Source: Bacillus safensis FO-36b
Lineage (GTDB): Bacteria; Bacillota; Bacilli; Bacillales; Bacillaceae
DNA: 64,000 nucleotides
Assembly: GCF_000691165.1 (NCBI RefSeq)
Contig: NZ_ASJD01000009.1
Location: forward strand, 1 to 64,000
Direction of reading: 5' to 3'
In this document: in pieces, positions 18,173 to 26,537 of the stretch
How positions within the stretch are numbered: the first letter of the stretch is position 1
Layout of the letters: each line of letters opens with the position of its first letter
The notes under the pieces: model-generated
The model's input: the letters and a program-made list of their open reading frames with translations, nothing else
The model's database searches: none
Told to the model about the DNA's origin: nothing
Position numbers and translations under genes: made by a program

Positions 18173-19384
18173 TTACATATAACTTCTCATCTCTGATTCC
18201 CATTCGCTTCGCATTTCCATTTCATAGTCTTTGATATTATCCAAACACGCATCACAACCCTCGATAAAATGAAAAAGTCCTAACATGTAGCTATAAAAGT
18301 TATCTACATCAATCTCTACATCATTAAACTTGTATTCATTACTGTATGAACATGGATACCTAAACATATCTCCATGCTTATCTATACGACTTATTGATTT
18401 AATATAGCTCTCAGCTAGCTCAAGTGTTTCTTCCTTTTGATTATCTTCTTTAGAGTAATGAATTAACATAGGTTTTATTGACTTCCATAAGTCTTTGTAT
18501 AACAAATGTGAGTTCCTTTTACTTTTAACGATATACAAATCAACACCTTGGTTCATCTGCATATGAAGTAATCTTTTTAAACCTATCTCAATAGCGTTTC
18601 TCATTAAGAATACTATCGGATAAAATAATGCTTCGTCTTTTGTTTCTTTATAATTTTCAAATAAGAATGTTGCGACCTTACTATATCCTGTAATCTGCTT
18701 ATGAAATCCATTACTCCATGGTGAGTCCCATAAATAGCAATTGTTTATTCGTGTATTTGCCAATTGTAAAAAATGGGGTTCTTTTTTAACGTCTAATTCA
18801 ACTCCATTAGACCACTCACCATAAATCATTTTATTTAAGGTACTATAACAATGTATAAGTCGGTTCCCCATTTGAACTACATCTAATGCCTTATCGCCAT
18901 ACTGTTGCATGAAGTCGTCTTTAAATGGATATCTGAAAAGATCTGAACTGGAATCTATTAATTCAATACTATCTAAATATTTTTCTAACCATGTTTGTTC
19001 AGCTTCGTTTAGCCCTTCAACTCCATACCTATCTTTATAGATCTTATACAACTCTTTAACATTATGTTTTGTAGCAAGAAATATTGTCTGTAATTCGTTC
19101 TTAGTAGTTCCATTAATTGCTATTCCCGACTTAATCAATAATTCTATCGCTTGCCGCATCATATAAATACTAGGTAAAAACCACATATCATATTTGATAT
19201 TATTGTGTGGACCTTCTATTATTTCCTTTAAAGTAATATAACCTGCGTTCATATAATTCTTAGATAGCTTTGTATAGTCTTCGTCAGGTTTCTTACTCCA
19301 TTTGATATATAACTTCATCTCTTCATTTACTATATTTTTAATATTTTTGTCTTTTTCTACCCAAACATACTCCAATCTATACAC
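18173..19384 (-). CDS. Unknown protein with an internal duplication, possible HEPN-like
   Basis: 403 residues without signal peptide or membrane segments. The two halves look duplicated. The first holds IYMMRQAIELLIKSG, then SSDLFRYPFKDDF (about residues 75-170). The second holds IVFLMRNAIEIGLKRLLH, then HGDMFRYPCSYSNEY (about 270-370). Each half has a helix with Arg-Asn/Gln-Ala-Ile-Glu followed some 75-85 residues later by a (D)(L/M)FRYP motif. The helical, Arg-led motif recalls HEPN-type RNases or antitoxin-like folds, but the classical RxxxxH pair is not clearly present, so this is only a suggestion. The gene is AT-rich, monocistronic, and lies between the ABC-3C-like operon and rlmH. Confidence 0.6.
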   Translation of the reverse strand: MYRLEYVWVEKDKNIKNIVNEEMKLYIKWSKKPDEDYTKLSKNYMNAGYITLKEIIEGPHNNIKYDMWFLPSIYMMRQAIELLIKSGIAINGTTKNELQTIFLATKHNVKELYKIYKDRYGVEGLNEAEQTWLEKYLDSIELIDSSSDLFRYPFKDDFMQQYGDKALDVVQMGNRLIHCYSTLNKMIYGEWSNGVELDVKKEPHFLQLANTRINNCYLWDSPWSNGFHKQITGYSKVATFLFENYKETKDEALFYPIVFLMRNAIEIGLKRLLHMQMNQGVDLYIVKSKRNSHLLYKDLWKSIKPMLIHYSKEDNQKEETLELAESYIKSISRIDKHGDMFRYPCSYSNEYKFNDVEIDVDNFYSYMLGLFHFIEGCDACLDNIKDYEMEMRSEWESEMRSYM

Positions 19385-19465
19385 TCCTCCTTTTCAATGA
19401 TTTCTCTACTTCCTTCTTATTCTTCTTAATCTATTTATTTCAATAGAAAACTCTATTTTCCAACA

Positions 19466-19945
19466 TTACTTGTGATACGGCTCCCCCCGCACAATCCGAA
19501 ACGCACGATAAACCTGTTCCACCAACACCAGCCTCATCAACTGATGCGGGAACGTCATCCTCGAAAACGACAGTTTCTCATTCGCACGCTGCATGACAGC
19601 GTCGCTTAAGCCAAGGGATCCGCCTATGACGAAACATACTTTGCTTTTTCCGTATGTTGCCAGCTTATCTATTGTATCGGCTAATTCTTCGGAAGTTTTC
19701 ATTTTTCCTTCGATGGCGAGGGCGATGACGTGGGCGTCTGGGTTGATTTTGCCTAGGATGCGTTCGCCTTCTTTGTCTTTGATGATTTTCATGTCTTGAT
19801 CGCTGAGATTCTCAGGTGCTTTTTCATCCGCGAGCTCAATGATCTCGATTTTCGCATAGGCTTGTAATCGTTTTGTGTATTCGGCTATGCCTTGCTTTAA
19901 ATATTTCTCTTTTAATTTTCCTACTGTGATAATTGATATATTCAC
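19466..19945 (-). CDS. rlmH: 23S rRNA (pseudouridine-1915-N3)-methyltransferase RlmH
   Basis: 159 residues, the exact size of RlmH (YydA, SPOUT superfamily). It methylates pseudouridine 1915 in helix 69 of 23S rRNA on 70S ribosomes, using SAM. The SAM-binding knot region includes [20 protein letters not shown] and the C-terminal [20 protein letters not shown], ending [14 protein letters not shown]. It marks the right edge of the accessory island and the return to conserved Bacillus gene order. The upstream region is packed with DnaA boxes. Confidence 0.97.
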   Translation of the reverse strand: MNISIITVGKLKEKYLKQGIAEYTKRLQAYAKIEIIELADEKAPENLSDQDMKIIKDKEGERILGKINPDAHVIALAIEGKMKTSEELADTIDKLATYGKSKVCFVIGGSLGLSDAVMQRANEKLSFSRMTFPHQLMRLVLVEQVYRAFRIVRGEPYHK

Positions 19946-19970
19946 AGGTCATCCCCACCTTAAGAACAAG

Positions 19971-20317
19971 TTATTCATATAAGTTATCAACAATTGTGGA
20001 TAAAATTTGTGTATTTTGTGTCCGATCATTCGTTCCCCACTATATATATTGCAGGTTCATCGCACAATTCACAGGCTGTGGATAAACTGTGTGTATGTTC
20101 GATTTTTCTGAATTCCGGCGGCGTTTCGTGATCATCTATGTACATGTCTAGTACGGTTTCTATATGTTCTGCGCAAGCATAAAGTGATTTGTTCATAAGT
20201 TTCTTATTCCTCCAATAGGTTCTCTGGTTATTCACAAGTGTTTCGCTCATTGTCCAATATAACCGATTTATTCACATGTTAATAGTCTTTTACCATTTCC
20301 CACACCTTTTATCCACA
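19971..20317. promoter_or_regulatory. DnaA-box cluster around yyzF (rlmH-proximal)
   Basis: Three perfect DnaA boxes (TTATCCACA or its complement) lie at 19995-20003, 20077-20085 and 20309-20317. Near matches lie at 19984-19992 (TTATCAACA), 20228-20236 and 20268-20276 (both TTATTCACA), with a weaker one at 19971. Such density in 350 bases is far above chance. A DnaA-binding cluster next to yydA (rlmH) is known in B. subtilis, where oriC-proximal clusters titrate DnaA and damp re-initiation. Retention here argues for the same role. Confidence 0.8.
20026..20196 (-). CDS. yyzF: CxxH/CxxC small protein (YyzF-like)
   Basis: 56 residues from the ATG at 20196 (MNKSLYACAEHIETVLDMYI), the form conserved in Bacillus. 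GGAGG lies 12 bases upstream, a rather long spacing; an in-frame ATG at 20250 has no ribosome site. The CAEH and CELC motifs form a four-ligand set that probably binds zinc. Function is unknown. The coding region carries one of the DnaA boxes. Confidence 0.8.
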   Translation of the reverse strand: MNKSLYACAEHIETVLDMYIDDHETPPEFRKIEHTHSLSTACELCDEPAIYIVGNE

Positions 20318-20330
20318 AACCAAACAAAAA

Positions 20331-20354
20331 AAGCCTCCACTCCTGTGAAGGCTT
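20331..20354 (-). terminator. Intrinsic terminator of the ECF operon
   Basis: AAGCCTTCAC / GTGGAGGCTT on the minus strand with a 4-base loop and a TTTTTTTG tail, five bases after the EcfT stop. Confidence 0.85.
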
Positions 20355-20358
20355 CTTT

Positions 20359-21189
20359 CTATAAAAACGGATTATAAAATCTCGTTCCTCTAACAAATGT
20401 AATCACCAGCGACACGATCAGCACCACACCAACAAACAATAACGCCACATAATCTGCTTTCTGAAAGTCTTTCGCTGTAAACCATGTCCGCTTTTTATGC
20501 TTTCCAAACCCCCGCAGCTCCATCGCATTGCTGATCGTTTCAATCCTCTCCAAGCTGGAGAAAATCAGCGGCATGACAATCGACAGCGCATTTTTAATCC
20601 GTTTTCCCAGCTTTTCATTCTTCGATAAATCAATGCCTCTCGCTTGCTGAGAAATCGCGATAGTGCGAAAATCCCGCTGAATATCAGGAATATAGCGAAG
20701 AGCAATCGCTACAGCATACGAAATCCGGTAGCTGACCCCAATTCGGCTGAGGGATGAGGCGAATTCACTTGGATTTGTTGTCACAATAAATAAAAGCGCT
20801 GCTGGCATCACGGTCACGTATTTCAGCGTAATGTTTAACTGATAGAAAAGCTGTTCAAGTGTGACATTGTACCAGCCGGCAATATGAAACAGCTCGTGCT
20901 TCGCTCCGTAGATGGCGACACCTTGCTGGGGCGCAAAGATGTAAATGGCAATGTTATTGATCACTAGGAAAATCGCCAGGACGATCATCACGAAGGAAAT
21001 ATCACGAAATCGTACGTTCGACATCTGAAAGAACACGATACTGGCGGCTAACATAAAGACTAAAACGCCTGTATCATACGTGAGCATCGCTGCGGATGAC
21101 CAGAGGATAAAGCAAATGAGTTTGGTTGCACCTGTCAGCCGGTGAATCGGCGACGGGCGATCGATATAGGACAGCATGTCTACAGCCAT
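20359..21189 (-). CDS. ECF transporter transmembrane component (EcfT/CbiQ family)
   Basis: 276 residues with about five to six membrane segments and the two EcfT coupling motifs: ARGIDL (SQQARGIDLSKN) and the second coupling helix ending in AMELRGFGKHKKR. It links the substrate-binding S component to the ATPase in the membrane. Its ATG overlaps the last ten bases of the ATPase gene. The operon order, SAM hydrolase, S component, fused ATPase, EcfT, makes this a dedicated (group I) ECF system rather than one relying on the shared EcfAA'T module. Confidence 0.9.
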   Translation of the reverse strand: MAVDMLSYIDRPSPIHRLTGATKLICFILWSSAAMLTYDTGVLVFMLAASIVFFQMSNVRFRDISFVMIVLAIFLVINNIAIYIFAPQQGVAIYGAKHELFHIAGWYNVTLEQLFYQLNITLKYVTVMPAALLFIVTTNPSEFASSLSRIGVSYRISYAVAIALRYIPDIQRDFRTIAISQQARGIDLSKNEKLGKRIKNALSIVMPLIFSSLERIETISNAMELRGFGKHKKRTWFTAKDFQKADYVALLFVGVVLIVSLVITFVRGTRFYNPFL

Positions 21190-22895
21190 GTCATTCGTTC
21201 CTTTCTGTCAACCTCAATGAAGCGATCTACGAGTTCATTTGGATTCGGCCAATCTGCTTTCAGCGCCAGTTCATACAGCGACGTTTCCTTTAAGCTCGCC
21301 TTTTGGACAAGCAGCTGATCTGTCAACACTTTGGCTGGTCTATCATCTGCGATTTTTTCTCCATCTGAAATGACAATGGTTCTTGTTGTGTATTCGAGCA
21401 TGAGATGCATATCATGGGTGATCATGAAAATCGTGACACCCTGCTGATTTAATTGGTCTAAAAACGTCATCATCTCTGTGTAATGTTTAAAGTCCTGTCC
21501 TGCGGTTGGTTCGTCTAGGATGAGGATTTCTGGCTCTAGTACAAGTATAGATGCAATGGTGACGCGTTTTTTCTGTCCAAAGCTGAGGGCTGAGACCGGC
21601 CAGTTCCGAAATGGATACAGTCCGCACACTTTCAGGACCCGCTCCACCCGTTCCTTGATCTCTTCTTCTTTTACGCCTCTTAAAACGAGACCAAGTGCGA
21701 CTTCATCAAAGATCATTTGTTTTGAAATCATTTGATTTGGGTTTTGCATAACGACACCAATTCGTTCAGAGCGCTGTTTGATCGTGTCTCCTGTGATGTC
21801 ATCGCCATTTAAAAGAATGGACCCTTTCGTTGGCTTTTCAAATGCACAGAGCACCTTGGACAATGTCGTCTTGCCTGCGCCATTGGCTCCAGCGATGCTG
21901 ATCATTTCTCCTTTTTTGACGGTAAAAGAGATGTTGCTCAGCGTATTTGGTCTTGTTGGATAGTCAAAGCTCAGCTCGCGCACTTCTAGTAAATCCTGTG
22001 CTGCAATCTGCTCTACTGACGGCTCAGATGCTTCCATCCATTGCTCGATTTTCTCTTTTGCTTCATCGTCTAAGGTGAGATGCTGTAAATTAGCGATCTG
22101 ATCTCCTGCTTCAACCGGAATACCTGCATATTTCATCGCTTTCACATATAAAGGCTCACGTAAATACGCCGCTTCTAATACATTTGAGGCGAGCAATTCA
22201 TCTGGTGTCATATCCGCTGCAATCGTTCCTTCATTGACAACGATGATGCGGTCCACATGACGGAAGAGGACGTCCTCTAATCGGTGCTCAACCATCACAA
22301 TGGTTTTTTTCGTTTGTTTTTGCAGCCGGTCAATGAGGTCGATGACTTCTTTGCCTGTTGCGGGGTCAAGGCTTGCAAGTGGTTCATCAAACAGCAAAAT
22401 GTCGACATCATTGACAAGTACACCCGCAATGGCGACACGTTGTTTTTGCCCGCCTGACAACTCATGCACGGACGATGCCAGCTTGCCGTCTACCTCTGTT
22501 AATCTAGCTGCTTCCTCGACACGTGTTTTCATTTCTTCGCGTGTGACTTGATCATTTTCAAGCGTGAACGCGATATCCTCTCCAACGGTCAGCCCAATGA
22601 ATTGTCCATCAGGGTCCTGAAGCACCGTTCCGACAAGCTGGGAGAGGGAGAAAATGTTCTCTTTCTCTGCATTTTTCCCGCCGATGTGAAGACTTCCTTC
22701 CATAGAACCTTTATAAGACGCAGGAACTAGCCCATTGATACAATGGGCTAGTGTGCTTTTTCCCGATCCAGACGGGCCTGCGATGAGAACTTTTTCTCCT
22801 TCATAGATCGTCAGGTTGATATCCTTTAATGTTGGTTCTGCCTGACTGCGATACTTGAATCCGAAATGTTCGAATTGAATCATCGGTTTCTTCAT
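21180..22895 (-). CDS. ECF transporter ATPase, two fused ABC domains (YkoD-like)
   Basis: 571 residues with two complete ABC cassettes. Cassette 1 (about 5-240) has GPSGSGKSTL, signature LSGGQKQRVA and Walker B ILLFDEPLASLD. Cassette 2 (about 300-530) has GANGAGKTTL, signature LSFGQKKRVT (an S-F-G-Q variant) and ILILDEPTAGQD. Both have Q-loops and H-loops (VEHRLEDV; ITHDMHLM). It powers uptake by the ECF complex on the inner membrane face. The fusion replaces separate EcfA and EcfA' subunits, as in YkoD. Confidence 0.92.
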   Translation of the reverse strand: MKKPMIQFEHFGFKYRSQAEPTLKDINLTIYEGEKVLIAGPSGSGKSTLAHCINGLVPASYKGSMEGSLHIGGKNAEKENIFSLSQLVGTVLQDPDGQFIGLTVGEDIAFTLENDQVTREEMKTRVEEAARLTEVDGKLASSVHELSGGQKQRVAIAGVLVNDVDILLFDEPLASLDPATGKEVIDLIDRLQKQTKKTIVMVEHRLEDVLFRHVDRIIVVNEGTIAADMTPDELLASNVLEAAYLREPLYVKAMKYAGIPVEAGDQIANLQHLTLDDEAKEKIEQWMEASEPSVEQIAAQDLLEVRELSFDYPTRPNTLSNISFTVKKGEMISIAGANGAGKTTLSKVLCAFEKPTKGSILLNGDDITGDTIKQRSERIGVVMQNPNQMISKQMIFDEVALGLVLRGVKEEEIKERVERVLKVCGLYPFRNWPVSALSFGQKKRVTIASILVLEPEILILDEPTAGQDFKHYTEMMTFLDQLNQQGVTIFMITHDMHLMLEYTTRTIVISDGEKIADDRPAKVLTDQLLVQKASLKETSLYELALKADWPNPNELVDRFIEVDRKERMTWL

Positions 22896-22914
22896 TTATG
22901 TGTTCCACCTTGCT

Positions 22915-23472
22915 TCATGATGTTTCTTTCGATAGGCTGCCGCTTTTGCTTCTCGTTTTCGCATAAGCTGCAATGATGATGGTCCCTAGGACACCAACTG
23001 TGATGATGTTTGAAATCCCTGCCACGATGCCTTGGACAAACACTTTGTTCGCAGGTTCTGCATAGATCACAATGTCGAGTACAGGAGCAATGATAAACCA
23101 GCCTAATGCCTGTGCGCCTGCTTGTACGGCGTTAAAGAGCGTGATTTTCTTCCAGCCGAAGTCTCCCTCTTCTACTTTTAAACGGTTAGAAATAAAGCCG
23201 ATCAATAAACCAACGACACCCGATACAATAATCCAGCTCCACCAAGGGCCAAATGTGGTCGCATCTTTAATGAGATGGCCAATAAAACCAATCAGTGCGC
23301 CTGCAACAGGACCAAATAGCACGGCCATTAATGCAAGGAATGCGTATGAGGTTTCAATTTGTGTATTCGGAATTCCAGTTGGAATGGAGACGAAGCGTCC
23401 TAAAATCACAAAGACGGCTGCGCCAATTCCAATGGCAACGACAGTTTTCGTTGAAAGTTGTTTTCCTGCCAT
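22915..23472 (-). CDS. ECF transporter S component, UPF0397 family
   Basis: 185 residues from ATG 23472, preceded by GAGGAGG; an upstream in-frame ATG (23532) lies inside the preceding gene. About six membrane helices; the N-terminal [20 protein letters not shown] and the [20 protein letters not shown] stretch identify the UPF0397 / ECF-ribofla_trS group. S components bind the substrate. For this family the ligand is not established; the Met-responsive T-box and the linked SAM hydrolase suggest methionine or a methionine or SAM-related compound. Confidence 0.85.
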   Translation of the reverse strand: MAGKQLSTKTVVAIGIGAAVFVILGRFVSIPTGIPNTQIETSYAFLALMAVLFGPVAGALIGFIGHLIKDATTFGPWWSWIIVSGVVGLLIGFISNRLKVEEGDFGWKKITLFNAVQAGAQALGWFIIAPVLDIVIYAEPANKVFVQGIVAGISNIITVGVLGTIIIAAYAKTRSKSGSLSKETS

Positions 23473-23486
23473 GATGTATCCTCCTC

Positions 23487-24347
23487 TTATTCGTATATAA
23501 TGCGCGGAGCTTTGCGAATCGAAAGGCGCCATCCTGTGCCTGTACCGATGTTATAAGCCTTTGCAAATGACCCTTGATTGATCGCCACGCCTAAATGGTC
23601 GAGTGAATTGACATATACGAGTGGTTCGCCTACCTTTAAGTCGGCAAAAGATCGTCCATAGGTCATGATATTTTTATACACATTTTTCGGCCCGTTGGCA
23701 ATGGTAACTTCTATTGCATCCCCATAATTAATTGAAAGCTGTTCAAATAGCGTGTGATGAATGTTTGTCCATAGGTTTCCGAATCTCACATCTAAAATAT
23801 CAATCGTCCCTGTGATCACATCTTCTTCCGCATAAGCCTGTACGACTGGAAGATGGATAATATCATCAATATTCGCCTTTGGCCCAACCTCTTCAAAAGA
23901 AATCACACCTGATGCAATTCTCGCCCCTGTATAAGCGTAAATGTCTCTCCCATGGAATGTATGTGATTTTCCCGACTTTGGCAGCCGGTTAATGGTTTCA
24001 TCTAAGTAACGGGCTTCCACAATGCCAATATCCTGCGCGACGTGCGTGAGTGTCCCGTTATCTGGGGTAATGATATAGTGTGAACTTGTCGTTTTGACGA
24101 CAAGACTTTTTCTCTCGGATCCAACGCCCGGGTCAACGACAGAAACGAATACCGTCTCTTCCGGCCAGTATGTGACGGTTTGAAGCAGGCGATAAGAGGC
24201 CTCCCAAATGTCATACTGCGGAATATTGTGTGTTAAATCAAAAATGCGGATGCTGCTGCTGACCGTATTTGCCACTCCGTACATTGCACTGACAGCTCCA
24301 TCATCAATGCCGAAATCTGATTGTAAAACCAATGCATGTTCACTCAT
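23487..24347 (-). CDS. S-adenosyl-L-methionine hydroxide adenosyltransferase (DUF62)
   Basis: 286 residues of the SAM-hydrolase / fluorinase superfamily. It converts SAM and water (hydroxide) to adenosine and methionine. Conserved elements are [17 protein letters not shown] at the N-terminus, [11 protein letters not shown], the NGTLTHV segment, [11 protein letters not shown], and a C-terminal beta-barrel domain ending [12 protein letters not shown]. The 23-residue loop that marks true fluorinases is not evident, so hydrolase activity is the expected one. First gene of the operon behind the T-box leader; ribosome site AAAGGGAG. Returning methionine from SAM would fit a Met-starvation response. 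Confidence 0.88.
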   Translation of the reverse strand: MSEHALVLQSDFGIDDGAVSAMYGVANTVSSSIRIFDLTHNIPQYDIWEASYRLLQTVTYWPEETVFVSVVDPGVGSERKSLVVKTTSSHYIITPDNGTLTHVAQDIGIVEARYLDETINRLPKSGKSHTFHGRDIYAYTGARIASGVISFEEVGPKANIDDIIHLPVVQAYAEEDVITGTIDILDVRFGNLWTNIHHTLFEQLSINYGDAIEVTIANGPKNVYKNIMTYGRSFADLKVGEPLVYVNSLDHLGVAINQGSFAKAYNIGTGTGWRLSIRKAPRIIYE

Positions 24348-24382
24348 GTCAATCTCCCTTTCATTTGAAAAAATGGATGTGG

Positions 24383-24398
24383 TGTTTCACGTGGAACA
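24383..24398. promoter_or_regulatory. parS site (ParB/Spo0J binding) in the operon leader
   Basis: TGTTCCACGTGAAACA on the minus strand is a perfect match to the Bacillus parS consensus TGTTNCACGTGAAACA. It sits between the T-box terminator and the SAM-hydrolase start codon. parS sites cluster around oriC and load ParB-CTP clamps and SMC. Position here supports origin proximity. Confidence 0.92.
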
Positions 24399-24430
24399 TT
24401 TGAACAATTGTATGAAAAAAAAGTGGACAA

Positions 24431-24744
24431 TAAAAAATACCCCATCCTTATCTTTGAATCATAAGGACGAGGTATTTGTCTCGTGGTACCACCTTTATTT
24501 ACTGTTTGCTCGCGCTAAACAGCCTCTACAAGTACAAAGCTCCAATCTGGCTCATATACTGTGGTTTTGATAACGAGTACCAACTCTCGTCGTCACCTAC
24601 TAATATCATAGATATGTTCAGCACGAGGCTCAGAGACCATTTTTCGAATCATTATTTTTGCTTCTTTTCAGCTGCCGAAGCTCTCTGTGGAAAAATTGAT
24701 GATTGTACTTTCTCTCGTCATTGCCTGTATAGTTATCTTGAATT
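24431..24744 (-). ncRNA. T-box riboswitch, specifier AUG (tRNA-Met)
   Basis: The antiterminator T-box AAGGTGGTACCACGAG lies at 24480-24495 (minus). AAGG/CCTT and ACGAG/CTCGT pair around the seven-base UGGUACC bulge, which would base-pair with a tRNA 3' end ACCA. The overlapping terminator is a continuous 16-bp stem (24436-24476) followed by TTTTTTATT. Stem I starts near 24720 with GAGAGAAAGTA and has the distal CAGAGAGCTTCGG element. Its specifier loop lies between helices CAATCAT/ATGATT and GAGA/TCTC and reads AAAAAUGG, so AUG followed by purine G is the best specifier. The leader should therefore let the operon be read through when uncharged tRNA-Met accumulates. Confidence 0.88.
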
Positions 24745-24750
24745 AAAGCT

Positions 24751-24779
24751 ATCATACATGATGTTTTTTGATAAATCAA
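24751..24779 (-). promoter_or_regulatory. SigA promoter of the T-box/ECF operon
   Basis: TTGATT (24779-24774) and TATGAT (24756-24751) on the minus strand, spacing 17. Transcription would start near 24744, some 20 bases before T-box stem I. Confidence 0.7.
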
Positions 24780-24922
24780 GATATTTTTCTGAACATTTTT
24801 AAAAATGAGTCAACTGGTGCTGGAAGAGTCTTCTTTTTATGAAATTTAAACAAATGTTAAAGAGCAAGATATGGTGTCTTTCTTTTCTAGGGGTATAATA
24901 AAGGTGAAGGGAGGTACAGCGT

Positions 24923-25612
24923 GTGTGGACCATCTGTATGAATGAGTTTAAGCAGCTCTTCAAAAGCACAAAATCTATTTTAACAATTGTAATTATTTTC
25001 ATTTTATCTACTTTTGTTTCAAGTCTTCCGTTTATCGCTGCTCATCAGGAAAAATGGGAACTGGCAAAGGATCCTTATTCTATTGGGAATGAACTGGTGA
25101 TGTCTTTATTTGGTTTCTTCCTTATTTTTTTGTTGTCTCATGATATTTTAAGCCGCGAAATTCATTTGAAAACCATTCGTTTTCTCGTCAGTAAAACAAC
25201 CCGTTTGAACATTATCATCGGGAAATATCTAGGACTGATGCTGTTTTGGCTTAGCTGTATTATGACGACATATGTGCTGAATATGGTGATTTCACACCGT
25301 TTTCTGTTCTCAGATGCCTTAAAAATCTTAACCTTTATCAGTGTCGGTATCTCATGTGCTTTATTTTTGTCCATGCTCTTTCCAACACCGCAGAAATCAA
25401 TGTTTGTCGGCATGTTATTTTCCTTTCTTTTCCCAATCGTCAGTTTGATTTCTGTTCTTTCTTCAGAACGAATGATTCATTGGTTCCAATATATGACGCC
25501 TTATTATTATGCGCGCTGGAGTGAACCGCTGACCTACGTCCTAATGAACACGGCATTGACCGTTATCTTACTCATTGGAACTGCACTGCTGTTTCAAAGG
25601 AGGGATGTGTAG
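24923..25612 (+). CDS. ABC-2 type transporter permease
   Basis: 229 residues from GTG 24923, preceded by GGGAGGT. Six hydrophobic segments with the ABC-2 / NatB-like layout: an N-terminal cytosolic helix (MWTICMNEFKQLFKST), a first membrane helix, the conserved LLSHDILSREIHLKTIRFLV loop, then a bundle of helices. Likely export of a peptide, lipid or ion together with the ATPase whose ATG directly follows its TAG stop. Substrate unknown. A TATAAT at 24894-24899 is a plausible -10 for this pair. Confidence 0.82.
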   Translation: MWTICMNEFKQLFKSTKSILTIVIIFILSTFVSSLPFIAAHQEKWELAKDPYSIGNELVMSLFGFFLIFLLSHDILSREIHLKTIRFLVSKTTRLNIIIGKYLGLMLFWLSCIMTTYVLNMVISHRFLFSDALKILTFISVGISCALFLSMLFPTPQKSMFVGMLFSFLFPIVSLISVLSSERMIHWFQYMTPYYYARWSEPLTYVLMNTALTVILLIGTALLFQRRDV

Positions 25613-26497
25613 ATGCTTCATACAAAGGGGCTCACAAAAAAATACCGTACAAAAGTCGCAATAGATCATATTAATCTTGATGTCAATCAGGGCGATATCT
25701 TCGGCCTCATTGGACCAAAGGGATCTGGTAAGACGACGTTTTTCAATATTATTACCGGGATCTCCCGCCCTACCTCTGGTACGTTTACAGTGATGAATAT
25801 GCCTTCGCTAAAAAAAGTGAGACAGCATATCGGTGTTCTGCCAGAATATACGGATTTATATGAAGGTCTTACGGCTCTTGAGCATATTGCCTATTTATCA
25901 AAAGTCACCGGAACACGCCAGAAAACAAGTGATTATGAGGAATTACTCGAATTTGTCGGTTTACATCATGATCATCAGGAGAAGGTCGGTGCCTTCACAC
26001 CTGGTATGAAGAAACGGCTCGGAATGGCGCAGGCCATCGCCCATCAGCCGGAATTTATTTTACTCGACGAACCTTTTGCCGATATTGATGCAGATTCGAT
26101 CTTGCACATCCAGCGGGTCATTGAAACATTAAAGGATGAAGGAAAAACCGTCTTTTTAACAGCTGACCGCCCAAGGTTCACCAATAGTATTTGTACCAAA
26201 ACGGCGTTCATTTCTGAAGGAAAATTAGTGTCCCCACATACTACTCATCCTCAAGAAAAAACCATCACATCCTCAAACATACGTGCAACCTTCAAGCATG
26301 CATGGATTGATGATGAGGTGAAACCTGTTCTCACGCAGTACCTGCAAACTGTCGGAACAGATCTTGTGATCAGTGATGACGAGACCTCATTGTTAATTCG
26401 TTCAGAAGCTCAAGTTCCAGCGATCATTCGCGCTTTTGTGAAGTGCAAAGTCGATTTATACAGGGTCACGGCTCAGGATGCCATGCTGTCCTCATAA
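25613..26497 (+). CDS. ABC transporter ATP-binding protein with divergent signature
   Basis: 294 residues. Walker A GPKGSGKTT (residues about 33-41), Q-loop IGVLPEYTDLYEGL, Walker B FILLDEPFADID. The signature is FTPGMKKRLGMAQA, i.e. T-P-G-M instead of S-G-G-Q, a variant seen in NatA/BcrA-type exporters. The usual H-loop His is replaced by the sequence FLTADRPRF, so ATP hydrolysis at this site may be altered. The C-terminal 80 residues are an accessory domain. It is immediately downstream of, and translationally coupled to, the permease. Confidence 0.85.
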   Translation: MLHTKGLTKKYRTKVAIDHINLDVNQGDIFGLIGPKGSGKTTFFNIITGISRPTSGTFTVMNMPSLKKVRQHIGVLPEYTDLYEGLTALEHIAYLSKVTGTRQKTSDYEELLEFVGLHHDHQEKVGAFTPGMKKRLGMAQAIAHQPEFILLDEPFADIDADSILHIQRVIETLKDEGKTVFLTADRPRFTNSICTKTAFISEGKLVSPHTTHPQEKTITSSNIRATFKHAWIDDEVKPVLTQYLQTVGTDLVISDDETSLLIRSEAQVPAIIRAFVKCKVDLYRVTAQDAMLSS

Positions 26498-26499
26498 AA

Positions 26500-26528
26500 A
26501 AGTACCGTACGCTTTCTGCACGGTACTT
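26500..26528. terminator. Bidirectional terminator between ABC exporter and GNAT genes
   Basis: AAGTACCGT / ACGGTACTT stem flanked by A-run and T-run, three bases after the ATPase stop and just before the convergent GNAT stop. Confidence 0.88.
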
Positions 26529-26537
26529 CTTCTTTTT

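Noticed and set aside
13483..19465. Attachment-site repeats or integrase bounding the ABC-3C island
   Set aside because: I saw no recombinase, no tRNA at the border and no obvious flanking direct repeat; the island's mobility mechanism cannot be shown.
24476..24802. Plus-strand open frame over the T-box region
   Set aside because: It overlaps the T-box leader and its terminator on the other strand; no ribosome site or recognisable protein pattern. The RNA signal explains the sequence.
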